A stretch of DNA of 64,000 nt, taken from positions 62,001 to 126,000 of the forward strand of contig NZ_PJBC01000058.1 of NCBI RefSeq assembly GCF_002836515.1, read 5' to 3'. The DNA is from Pseudomonas sp. Choline-02u-1 (GTDB taxonomy: Bacteria; Pseudomonadota; Gammaproteobacteria; Pseudomonadales; Pseudomonadaceae). The notes under the pieces were generated by a model, which searched no databases, was not told where the DNA came from, and saw only the letters and a list, made by a program, of their open reading frames with translations. Below are positions 7,980 through 15,554 of this stretch, one piece after another. The translations under genes were made by a program, and so were the position numbers. Each line of letters begins with the position of its first letter. Within the stretch, counting starts at the first letter, position 1.

Positions 7980-8474
7980 TTACCTTTTCACCTTGAACTC
8001 ATCACCCGACATCATGTACGCATAAAAAGAAGCAAAAACCACAAAACCCAACAATCTATAAAAAACTTCAGACATACTCACCAAATCCTTAATCGTGTAA
8101 TAAAGAATCTCCTCAACAAACAATGCACAATTAAAGAAAATATATTGCTTCACCCATACAGGATACCGATCACTTAGGACATTTCGCCCTCGCAACTCCG
8201 CCAACTGATCAGGAAAGCAGTAGCGAAAATTAACATATAGAAGTAAAACAAAAACCAGAGCACTTACAATTTCCTTTACATCCTCCAACACTAAAAAAAT
8301 CCCACTGAAAAAATTCACTTGCACTAACGCGCCAATCCCACTCAAAGCGATAGTCAAGAAAAACAACAATATTGTTTGACTTATGAATCTTAACATCATC
8401 ACTTTACCCGCCTTAAGAACGTCATATAACACCCTTTTACCATTGAACGCAAAAAAGACATATTTTCCGAACAC
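7980..8474 (-). CDS. Four-helix membrane protein, candidate immunity protein
   Basis: This 164-residue product has about four hydrophobic segments: around residues 28-55 (FISQTILLFFLTIALSGIGA), 58-88 (FLVLEDVKEIVSALVFVLLL), 106-128 (VKQYIFFNCALFVEEILYY) and 138-156 (YRLLGFVVFASFYAYMM). It is convergent with the putative effector, with one base between the two stops, and shares its low GC (24 of 60 bases at 7981-8040). The location and the inner-membrane topology fit an immunity protein protecting against a membrane-acting toxin, but this is inference. A start at the double ATG 8394-8399 would drop the first 25 residues. Confidence 0.55.
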   Translation of the reverse strand: MFGKYVFFAFNGKRVLYDVLKAGKVMMLRFISQTILLFFLTIALSGIGALVQVNFFSGIFLVLEDVKEIVSALVFVLLLYVNFRYCFPDQLAELRGRNVLSDRYPVWVKQYIFFNCALFVEEILYYTIKDLVSMSEVFYRLLGFVVFASFYAYMMSGDEFKVKR

Positions 8475-8627
8475 TCATACTTCCATCACCCACGTTCGCC
8501 CGCGCGAAGCCATGTAACCATACCAGCCCCCCCTAACGTCATTAACCTTGCATCATCACGCACTCATTCAGAGCATTCCTACAAATAAAAACCGTCAAAC
8601 CTACAAACTTTTCCTCGACTCAAAAAA

Positions 8628-8658
8628 AATCCGACGCCCTTCAACAGGCGTCGGATTT
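8628..8658 (-). terminator. Intrinsic terminator downstream of the puuR-type gene
   Basis: AAATCCGACGCC and GGCGTCGGATTT pair around a short loop. Read on the minus strand the stem is followed by a run of T, so it ends transcription of the regulator gene that stops at 8693. Confidence 0.85.
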
Positions 8659-8692
8659 ACTTACAGCGCATGGTTAATGCCTGACGCATCAA

Positions 8693-9241
8693 TCAGAAGT
8701 TAGCCGGCGTATTCGCGCTAATGATCTCAGCCTCGTCCGCCCCGATATTCCGGAACTTATGCGGTAACGTGGTCGGAAAGTAATACCCATCCCCGGCATT
8801 CAACACGCTCACCGAGCCATCCACCGTCAACTCAACAGTCCCGCGCGTTACCAACCCGCACTCCTCACCTTCCGAGTGAACAATCGGCTCTTCGCCGGAG
8901 CTGGCACCGGGGGCGTATTGTTCGCGCAGCAGGCGCATCTGGCGGCTGGGGACGGAGGCGCCGATGAGCAGCAGGCGCAGGCCGTGGCGGCCGAGGTCGG
9001 GTTGTTCATTGGCGCGGAAGACGTATTGGTGTTCGCGTGGGGGCTGGTCGAAGGTGAAGAAGTCGGCCAGGGACATAGGTATGCCTTCGAGCAGCTTTTT
9101 CAGCGAGCTGACGGAGGGGCTGACGCGGTTCTGTTCGATCAGCGAGATGGTCGCGTTGGTCACGCCGCTACGCCGGGCGAGCTCGCGCTGGGAGAGTTTG
9201 TAGCTTTCGCGTACTAGTTTGAGTCGAGAACCCGTATCCAT
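8693..9241 (-). CDS. puuR: XRE-cupin transcriptional regulator, PuuR/PauR type
   Basis: The 182-residue protein couples an N-terminal helix-turn-helix (residues 5-58, with LSQRELARRSGVTNATISLI) to a C-terminal cupin sensor (about 105-175, with HSEGEECGLVTRGTVEL and YYFPTTLPHKFRN). This is the architecture and size of PuuR in E. coli and PauR in P. aeruginosa, repressors of the gamma-glutamylated polyamine pathway that respond to polyamines or their metabolites. The neighbours (puuB, puuC, puuA/spuB, spuA and a polyamine transporter) support the role. It is transcribed towards the hcp island and is separated from puuB copy 2 by REP doublets. Confidence 0.85.
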   Translation of the reverse strand: MDTGSRLKLVRESYKLSQRELARRSGVTNATISLIEQNRVSPSVSSLKKLLEGIPMSLADFFTFDQPPREHQYVFRANEQPDLGRHGLRLLLIGASVPSRQMRLLREQYAPGASSGEEPIVHSEGEECGLVTRGTVELTVDGSVSVLNAGDGYYFPTTLPHKFRNIGADEAEIISANTPANF

Positions 9242-9431
9242 GACAGCCTTATGTTGAGGTACTTAAGGGTAATGGGGGTGGGTGGCGGGTGACGCGCAGG
9301 TCGCGCGGATCACGTAGCTCCCGTGTCCCGGAACCGTGAAAGGCGGCTATTAAATCACGTTTGCAGATGTTGCTCAGCAGGTTCGATGGATGGTGAGACG
9401 AAACTCCCTTCTGCCTTGGCAATACAGCCAA

Positions 9432-9522
9432 TGTGGGAGCGAGCTTGCTCGCGAAAGCGGCAGGTCGGGCAACATCATTGCTGAATGTACCTCCCTCTTC
9501 GTGAGCAAGCCCACTCCCACAT
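9432..9522. repeat. REP doublet (REPIN)
   Basis: TGTGGGAGCGAGCTTGCTCG and the opposing arm GAGCAAGCCCACTCCCACAT are separated by about 50 bases. Both arms carry one substitution in the GC-rich stem relative to the consensus. Confidence 0.92.
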
Positions 9523-9567
9523 TCAACTGGCGCCAGGCGCAACATCTTCCAACACCACCGATTCCCC

Positions 9568-9657
9568 TGTGGGAGCGGGCTTGCTCGCGAAAGCGGAGTG
9601 TCAAGCGACACCCATGTTGGCTGATATGGCCCCTTCGTGAGCAAGCCCGCTCCCACA
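9568..9657. repeat. REP doublet (REPIN)
   Basis: TGTGGGAGCGGGCTTGCTCG and GAGCAAGCCCGCTCCCACA face each other in the usual arrangement. It is the second doublet in tandem, 45 bases after the first. Confidence 0.92.
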
Positions 9658-9768
9658 GTTTGATCTCTGGTGTGCCAGCTGCATTGATGACAGGCCCCTC
9701 ACATCTGCTGTCCTCAGGTATGTCAGAAAAACCGGCGGAGGCTTGGGGGCCGCCGCCGGGGCGGTTAC

Positions 9769-11052
9769 TCAGACGCCGAAACGGTCGCGCAGCGAATAGT
9801 AGACGGCGCCCAGAGCGGTGAGCGGCGCGGAGAACGTGCGGCCGCCGAGCATCGGCATGTGTGGCAGTGAGGCGAAAGCGTTGAAGCGTTCGGCGTCGCC
9901 GCGAATCATTTCCGAGATCAGTTTGCCGGCCAGGTGCGAGCAGGTGACACCGTGACCACTGTAACCCTGCATGTAGTAGGCGTTCTTTTCGATGCGGCCG
10001 AATTGCGGCATGCGCGACATGGTCAGCAGAAAATTGCCGGTCCAGCGGTAGTCGATCTTCACGTCTTTGAGCTGCGGGAAGGTCTTGTGGATCTTCGGCC
10101 GGATCAGTTGCTCGATATCGTCCGGTTCCCGCGCGCCGTAGACCACACCACCACCGTAAAGCAGACGGTTGTCAGCGGTGAGACGGTAGTAATCGAGCAG
10201 GTAATTGCAATCTTCGACGCAATAGTTGTGGGTAATCAGGCTGCGCGCCTGCTGCTCGGTCAACGGTTCGGTGACGACGATTTGCGAGCCGCACGGCATG
10301 CTTTTCGCGGTGACGCGGTTGTCGAGGCCTTGCGGCAGATAAGCGTTGCCGGCGATCAGCAGATATTTGGCGCGGACCAGACCTTTGGCGGTGCGCACGG
10401 TGATCGGCTCGCCGTAGGTGATTTCCACCGCCGCCGATTGCTCGTAGATCATGCCGCCCAAACGCACGATGGCGGCGGCTTCACCCAGGGCCAGGTTCAA
10501 GGGATGAACGTGGCCGCCCTGCATGTCCAGCAAACCGCCAACGTAAGCATCGGAACCGACTTCGCGACGGATATCCGCTGCGTCGAGCATCCGCAGATTG
10601 CGGTTGCCGTAGCGTTCCCAGTTGCGCTTCTGCTCGGCCAGACCGTTGAGTTGCTTCTTGTTCATCGCGGCGAAAATACCGCCCGGGCGGTAGTCGCATT
10701 TGATGCCGTAATCCTTGATGCGCGAACGGATGATATCGGCGCCTTCGAAGATCATGCTGCCAAGGATTTCTGCAGTCTTGTCGCCGTAGCGCTCTTCGAT
10801 GACATCGACGTCGCGGCTGTAGGAGTTGACCAGTTGCCCACCGTTGCGCCCGCTGGCGCCGTAGCCGACTTTCGCCGCTTCCAGCACCGTGACTTTATAG
10901 CCGGCTTCGCTGAGAAACAGCGCCGAGGACAGACCGGTATAGCCGGCGCCGATGATGCAGACATCGCAGTCCACCGCTTCTTCGAGAATCGGGAAGTCAA
11001 TGACTTCATTGCGCGTGGCCGCGTAGTAACTGTTTACGTGTTGCTGTTTCAT
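9769..11052 (-). CDS. puuB: Gamma-glutamylputrescine oxidase-type FAD oxidoreductase (PuuB/PauB), copy 2
   Basis: The 427-residue flavoprotein carries the FAD-binding CIIGAGYTG motif (about residues 32-40), the YGASGRNGGQ motif after it, and the C-terminal MQGYSGHG block. It shares its overall layout with the copy at 2290-3603 (NSYYAATRNEV, LLDYYRLTADNRLLYGGG). The predicted reaction is oxidation of the gamma-glutamylated amine to the aldehyde with release of ammonia and peroxide. GGAG precedes the ATG at 11052. The aldehyde dehydrogenase gene lies 49 bases upstream in the same direction, so both steps are probably co-transcribed. Confidence 0.88.
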   Translation of the reverse strand: MKQQHVNSYYAATRNEVIDFPILEEAVDCDVCIIGAGYTGLSSALFLSEAGYKVTVLEAAKVGYGASGRNGGQLVNSYSRDVDVIEERYGDKTAEILGSMIFEGADIIRSRIKDYGIKCDYRPGGIFAAMNKKQLNGLAEQKRNWERYGNRNLRMLDAADIRREVGSDAYVGGLLDMQGGHVHPLNLALGEAAAIVRLGGMIYEQSAAVEITYGEPITVRTAKGLVRAKYLLIAGNAYLPQGLDNRVTAKSMPCGSQIVVTEPLTEQQARSLITHNYCVEDCNYLLDYYRLTADNRLLYGGGVVYGAREPDDIEQLIRPKIHKTFPQLKDVKIDYRWTGNFLLTMSRMPQFGRIEKNAYYMQGYSGHGVTCSHLAGKLISEMIRGDAERFNAFASLPHMPMLGGRTFSAPLTALGAVYYSLRDRFGV

Positions 11053-11101
11053 AGGTTTCTCCGAGGGCCGCCAACCAAGGGCGACCGCCGCTGTAAAAGA
11101 G

Positions 11102-12592
11102 TCAGAGCTTGATCCAGGTCGCTTTCAGCTCGGTGTACTTGTCGAATGCGTGCAGCGATTTATCGCGACCGTTGCCCGACTGCTTGAAGCCACCGAACGG
11201 CGCGGTCATGTCGCCGCCGTCGTACTGGTTGACCCAGACGCTACCGGCGCGCAGGCCCCGAGCAAAGGTGTGGGCCTTGCTCAGATTGCTCGTCCACACA
11301 CCGGCAGCCAGACCGAAGATGCTGTCGTTGGCGATCTGCAGCGCTTGCTCGGCAGTGTCGAAGGTGATCAGCGACAGCACCGGGCCGAAGATTTCTTCTT
11401 GCGCGATGGTCATCGCGTTGGTTACGCCGTCGAAAATCGCTGGCTGCACGTAGAGCCCACCGGTTTCCTCGAGGGTGCGCTGGCCGCCTGCAATCAGCTC
11501 GGCGCCCTGCTCGTGGCCGATGCTGATGTAACGCAGCACATTGTCCAGTTGACGCTGGTCGACCACGGCGCCGACGGTGGTCGCCGGATCCAGTGCGTGC
11601 CCCGGTTTCCAGGCTTGCAACGCGTCCACCAGCAGCGGAATGAACTGATCGCGGATCGATCGCTCGACCAGCAGGCGCGAACCGGCCGTGCAGACTTCGC
11701 CCTGGTTGAAGGCGATGGCGCTGGCCGCCGCTTCTGCTGCCGCGCGCAGGTCCGGGGCGTCGGCAAATACCACGTTCGGGCTTTTGCCGCCGGCCTCGAG
11801 CCAGACGCGTTTCATGTTGCTCTGACCGGCGTAAATCATCAGTTGCTTGGCGATCGCCGTGGAGCCGGTGAAGGCCAGCACGTCGACGTCCATGTGCAAC
11901 GCCAGCGCTTTGCCGACGGTGTGACCGTAACCCGGCAGCACGTTGAAAACGCCTTTCGGAATCCCGGCCTCCAGCCCAAGCTGCGCGATGCGGATGGCGG
12001 TCAGTGGTGATTTTTCCGACGGTTTGAGAATGAACGAGTTACCCGCCGCGAGCGCCGGGGCGAACTTCCAGCTGGCCATGATCAGCGGAAAATTCCACGG
12101 CACGATCGCCGCGACCACGCCGCAGGGTTCACGAGTGACAAGGCCGAGCTGATCATGCGGGGTGGCAGCGACTTCATCGTAGATTTTGTCGATGGCCTCG
12201 GCGCTCCAGCGGATAGCGTTGGCGGTCGCGGGAATGTCGATGCTCATCGAGTCACTGATCGGTTTGCCCATGTCGAGGGTTTCCAGCAGCGCCAGCTCTT
12301 CCTGGTGTTGCAGGATCAGATCGGCGAAGCGGATCAGGATGCGCTTGCGCTCGGCCGGGGCTTTTTTCGCCCAGATACCGGAGTTGAACGATTGACGCGC
12401 GGCTTCGACGGCGAGGTTGGCGTCGGCTTCATCGGTGCTGGCGACCGCGGCGAGAAAACGGCCGTCGACCGGGCTCAGGCATTGGAAGGTGTCGCCGCTG
12501 ATCGCCGGGCGGTATTCGCCATTGATGAAAGCGCGCGATTCGATGGACAGAGACTGGAAGCGTTGTTCCCAGACGTTGCGGGTTGTGATCAT
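11102..12592 (-). CDS. puuC: Aldehyde dehydrogenase, PuuC/KauB type
   Basis: The product is about 496 residues from the ATG at 12592; an upstream GTG at 12634 would add 14 residues with little support. It has the NAD-binding and catalytic features of the ALDH superfamily: VPWNFPLIMASWKFAPALAA, the FTGST glycine motif, the general-base glutamate in LEAGGKSPNVV and the catalytic cysteine in NQGEVCTAGSRL. PuuC oxidises gamma-glutamyl-aminobutyraldehyde to gamma-glutamyl-GABA, and related enzymes accept several aminoaldehydes. It lies upstream of puuB copy 2 and downstream of the second glutamine synthetase-like gene on the same strand, separated from the latter by a hairpin repeat. Confidence 0.88.
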   Translation of the reverse strand: MITTRNVWEQRFQSLSIESRAFINGEYRPAISGDTFQCLSPVDGRFLAAVASTDEADANLAVEAARQSFNSGIWAKKAPAERKRILIRFADLILQHQEELALLETLDMGKPISDSMSIDIPATANAIRWSAEAIDKIYDEVAATPHDQLGLVTREPCGVVAAIVPWNFPLIMASWKFAPALAAGNSFILKPSEKSPLTAIRIAQLGLEAGIPKGVFNVLPGYGHTVGKALALHMDVDVLAFTGSTAIAKQLMIYAGQSNMKRVWLEAGGKSPNVVFADAPDLRAAAEAAASAIAFNQGEVCTAGSRLLVERSIRDQFIPLLVDALQAWKPGHALDPATTVGAVVDQRQLDNVLRYISIGHEQGAELIAGGQRTLEETGGLYVQPAIFDGVTNAMTIAQEEIFGPVLSLITFDTAEQALQIANDSIFGLAAGVWTSNLSKAHTFARGLRAGSVWVNQYDGGDMTAPFGGFKQSGNGRDKSLHAFDKYTELKATWIKL

Positions 12593-12664
12593 TGTGTTGA
12601 GCTCGACAAAAGGATTGGGGACGGGCGAACGCACGCCAAACGGAATCTGGTAACCCGAACTCCC

Positions 12665-12750
12665 GGTAGGAGCTGCCGAAGGCTGCGATCTTTTGACTTT
12701 GTTTTTTCCCAGGCAAGATCAAAAGATCGCAGCCTTCGGCAGCTCCTACA
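12665..12750. repeat. Long hairpin repeat, GTAGGAGCTGCCGAAGGCTGCGATC family, intact copy
   Basis: GGTAGGAGCTGCCGAAGGCT and AGCCTTCGGCAGCTCCTACA form the arms, with GCGATCTTTTGA continuing the stem. It lies between two co-directional minus-strand genes of one pathway (spuB and puuC) and may reduce read-through. Confidence 0.9.
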
Positions 12751-12767
12751 GGGTCAGGTGTTGGCTT

Positions 12768-14144
12768 TTAGACCGTATGCAGATACCAGTTGTACTCAAG
12801 GTCAGAGATCGAGTTCTCGAACTCGGCCAGTTCGCTTTCCTTGCACGCGACAAACACGTCGATGTACATCGGGTCGATATAACGCGCCATGACTTCGCTG
12901 TCGTCGAGCTCGCGCAGGGCATCACGCAGGTTGTTCGGCAGGCTCTGTTCGTTCTGCTCGTAGCTGTTGCCTTCAACCGGGGCGCCCGGCTCGATCTGGT
13001 TGGTCAGGCCGTGGTGAATACCGGCCAGCACCGACGCCATCAGCAGGTACGGGTTGGCATCGGCACCGGCAACACGGTGCTCGATGCGCACAGCATCGGC
13101 GGAACCGGTCGGCACGCGCACGGCCACGGTGCGGTTGTCGATGCCCCAGCTTGGCGAGTTCGGCACATAGAATTGCGCGCCGAAGCGGCGGTACGAGTTG
13201 ACGTTCGGGCAAAGGAACGCCATTTGCGCCGGCAGGGTCTCGAGCACACCGCCGATCGCGTGACGCAGTGCGGCGTTCTGCTCGGGATCCTCGCTGGCGA
13301 AGATGTTGTTGCCCTCTTTATCCAGAATCGAAATGTGCACGTGCAGACCGTTACCGGCCTGGCCCGGATACGGCTTGGCCATGAAGGTAGTGTCCATCTC
13401 GTGGTCGTAGGCGATGTTCTTCACCAGACGCTTGAGCAGCACCGCGTAATCGCACGCCTTGATCGGGTCGGAGACGTGATGCAGGTTGACTTCAAACTGC
13501 GCCGGGGCGCTTTCCTTGACGATCGCATCAGCGGGAATGCCCTGCTCTTTCGCGCCTTCGAGAATGTCTTGCAGGCAATCGACGTATTCGTCGAGATCGT
13601 CGATCAGGTAAACCTGAGTCGACACCGGACGCTTGCCGGAGACCGGTGAGCGCGGTGATTGCGGACGACCGTTCACGTTGTCCTGGTCGATCAGATAGAA
13701 CTCCAGTTCGAACGCGGCGCAAATCGTCAGACCGAGGTCGTCGAACTTGCGCACAACGTTGGCCAGCACTTCACGCGGGTCAGCGAAGAATGGCTGGCCT
13801 TCGATCTCGTGCATGGTCATCAGCAGCTGTGCGGTCGGGCGTTTTTGCCACGGCTCGATGCTCAGGGTGCCGGGGATCGGGTAGCAGATGCGATCGGCAT
13901 CGCCAATATCCAGGCCCAGACCGGTGCTTTCCACCGTCGAGCCGTTGATGTCCAGCGCGAACAGCGACGCCGGCAGGTTGATGCCTTTTTCGTACACCTT
14001 ATGAAGACTGGTGCGTTCGATGCGCTTGCCGCGCACCACACCGTTCATATCCGCAATCAGAAGGTCGACGTACAAAACCTCAGGATATTTCTTAAGGAAT
14101 GCGTTGGCTTCGTTGAGTTGAACGGTACGCAGAGGGACCGACAT
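12768..14144 (-). CDS. spuB: Gamma-glutamylpolyamine synthetase, glutamine synthetase family (SpuB/PuuA type)
   Basis: This 458-residue paralogue of the gene at 807 has the same blocks: LIADMNGVVRGKRIE near the N-terminus, FELEFYLID near residue 145, GLHVHISILD near 268 and CPNVNSYRRF near 310. It would ligate glutamate to putrescine or another diamine using ATP. AGGTG precedes the ATG. It is divergent from the gamma-glutamyl-GABA hydrolase gene at 14427, the same pairing as spuB and spuA in P. aeruginosa. The two shared TGTTAATTA elements in the divergent promoter suggest common control. Confidence 0.88.
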   Translation of the reverse strand: MSVPLRTVQLNEANAFLKKYPEVLYVDLLIADMNGVVRGKRIERTSLHKVYEKGINLPASLFALDINGSTVESTGLGLDIGDADRICYPIPGTLSIEPWQKRPTAQLLMTMHEIEGQPFFADPREVLANVVRKFDDLGLTICAAFELEFYLIDQDNVNGRPQSPRSPVSGKRPVSTQVYLIDDLDEYVDCLQDILEGAKEQGIPADAIVKESAPAQFEVNLHHVSDPIKACDYAVLLKRLVKNIAYDHEMDTTFMAKPYPGQAGNGLHVHISILDKEGNNIFASEDPEQNAALRHAIGGVLETLPAQMAFLCPNVNSYRRFGAQFYVPNSPSWGIDNRTVAVRVPTGSADAVRIEHRVAGADANPYLLMASVLAGIHHGLTNQIEPGAPVEGNSYEQNEQSLPNNLRDALRELDDSEVMARYIDPMYIDVFVACKESELAEFENSISDLEYNWYLHTV

Positions 14145-14426
14145 GATGCACCTATTTAGCTGTTAATTATTATGTTCACCACCGTGTTGCGCAGCCAGTC
14201 AATCCGAAAGGCAAAGTGAAGTCAATAGCGAACACCCTGCCCTGAAGCCTTTATTTTTCGGGCTTTTCTTAACACTCTCGTGCCATATACGCCCCTAAAC
14301 CCAGGTAACGCTGAGCAATTTGATGAACGGCGTTTAGAATTTTTTACATGGCAGTTGTTAATTAAAATCAACGACGCTAAGCTCCGGAAAAGCTCGTTCA
14401 AGTGACAGACTTCGAGGTGAATAAAA
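14145..14426. promoter_or_regulatory. Divergent spuB/spuA promoter region with repeated TGTTAATTA element
   Basis: The 282-base gap contains the same nine bases, TGTTAATTA, at 14161-14169 (16 bases upstream of the spuB start) and 14356-14364 (62 bases upstream of the spuA start). The surrounding sequence is AT-rich, in contrast to the coding regions. Placement on both arms makes these candidate operator half-sites for the local XRE-cupin regulator; this is inference only. Confidence 0.3.
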
Positions 14427-15188
14427 ATGGCATTCAAGCCATTGATCGGCGTTACAGCGTGCGTCAAACAGATTGGCCTGCACCCCTATCACATCAGCGG
14501 CGACAAGTACGTACGTGCTGTCAGCGTTGGCGCCCAGGGGCTGCCGGTGGTCATTCCTTCCCTCGGTAATTCGACTGAAATCGACGACCTGCTTGGTCAG
14601 CTCGACGGTCTGCTGCTGACCGGCTCGCCCTCGAACGTGGAGCCCTTCCACTATCAAGGCCCGACCAGTGCGCCCGGCACGGATCATGATCCGGCCCGCG
14701 ACGCCACCACCCTTCCTTTATTGCGTGCAGCCATCGCCGCGGGCGTTCCGGTGCTCGGCATCTGCCGTGGCTTTCAGGAAATGAACGTGGCGTTCGGCGG
14801 CAGCCTGCATCAGAAGGTGCATGAGCTGCCGGGCATGCTCGATCACCGCGAGGCCGACAGCCCCGACGTGGCCGTGCAATACGCACCGGCCCACGCGGTG
14901 ACGGTGCTCGCGGGCGGCGTGTTCGAAGCGCTCGAGCTGCCGGGTGAGTTTCAGGTCAACTCGATTCATAGCCAGGGCATCGATCGCCTCGCCCCCGGCC
15001 TGCGTGCCGAAGCCGTGGCACCGGACGGCTTGATCGAGGCGATCTCGGTAGAGCACAGCCCTACCTTCGCCCTCGGTGTGCAATGGCACCCGGAATGGCA
15101 AGTGCTGGACAACCCGAACTACCTGAAGATTTTCCAGGCATTCGGCGCAGCGTGCCGGCGACGGGCGGTGAAGCGCAGTCAGCGCTGA
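14427..15188 (+). CDS. spuA: Gamma-glutamyl-gamma-aminobutyrate hydrolase, class I glutamine amidotransferase fold (SpuA/PuuD)
   Basis: The 253-residue protein is a peptidase C26-type hydrolase. The nucleophile C113 lies in LGICRGFQEMN, and the catalytic His-Glu pair is in VQWHPEWQ near the C-terminus; GLLLTGSPSNVEP is the oxyanion region. PuuD cleaves gamma-glutamyl-GABA into glutamate and GABA, the last step of the route. GAGGTGA stands just upstream of the ATG. It leads rightward towards the polyamine ABC transporter, from which it is separated by about 370 bases including a REP doublet, and is divergent from spuB. Confidence 0.9.
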   Translation: MAFKPLIGVTACVKQIGLHPYHISGDKYVRAVSVGAQGLPVVIPSLGNSTEIDDLLGQLDGLLLTGSPSNVEPFHYQGPTSAPGTDHDPARDATTLPLLRAAIAAGVPVLGICRGFQEMNVAFGGSLHQKVHELPGMLDHREADSPDVAVQYAPAHAVTVLAGGVFEALELPGEFQVNSIHSQGIDRLAPGLRAEAVAPDGLIEAISVEHSPTFALGVQWHPEWQVLDNPNYLKIFQAFGAACRRRAVKRSQR

Positions 15189-15554
15189 CGCAATCGCGGA
15201 ACAACTGACGATTTACTGCCCCCACGGCTGGCGGGTGCGCGTTTGCACATCCGTCAGTCGTGAACAGCGATACCCGTAATAACAACAAGTACGACCCAGG
15301 CAGCCAGGACGGCGGCGCCGAACAAGCCGGATCGGTTCGAGCGATATGCATCAGATCAATACAAAACCTGTGGGAGCGGGCTTGCTCGCGAAGGCGGTGT
15401 GTCAGACACCCACCCTATCGACTGACACGGCGCTTTCGCGAGCAAGCCCGCTCCCACAAGGGATCTGTAATGACTGACATCGCACTTACAGGCTTGCAAT
15501 CCACTTAAGCCCGGCCACATTGGCCAGGCACACGACACCTGTTGGGAGTTTCAC
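15189..15554. other. Intergenic region between spuA and potG with a REP doublet
   Basis: A REP doublet occupies 15369-15458. No open frame with a ribosome binding site or recognisable product is seen in the remaining sequence. The transporter promoter is presumably after the REP doublet or upstream of it. Confidence 0.6.
15369..15458. repeat. REP doublet (REPIN)
   Basis: TGTGGGAGCGGGCTTGCTCG and GAGCAAGCCCGCTCCCACA are arranged head to head about 50 bases apart, matching the consensus exactly. Confidence 0.93.

Larger units (their letters stand above)
9242..9768. other. Intergenic region dominated by REP doublets
   Basis: This 527-base gap lies upstream of the puuR-type gene and downstream of puuB copy 2. 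It contains two complete REP doublets (9432-9522 and 9568-9657) but no supported gene. The first 190 bases presumably contain the regulator promoter. Confidence 0.7.

Noticed and set aside
6790..8474. Remnant of a full type VI secretion cluster
   Set aside because: No tss, vgrG, PAAR or clpV gene is present in the window; the Hcp locus is an orphan.
9432..9657. Possible CRISPR-like array
   Set aside because: The repeated units are inverted REP arms in doublets, not direct repeats of constant length with spacers, and no cas gene is present.
12593..12634. N-terminal extension of the aldehyde dehydrogenase from a GTG at 12634
   Set aside because: The extra 14 residues have no family support, and the ATG at 12592 gives an N-terminus of normal length.
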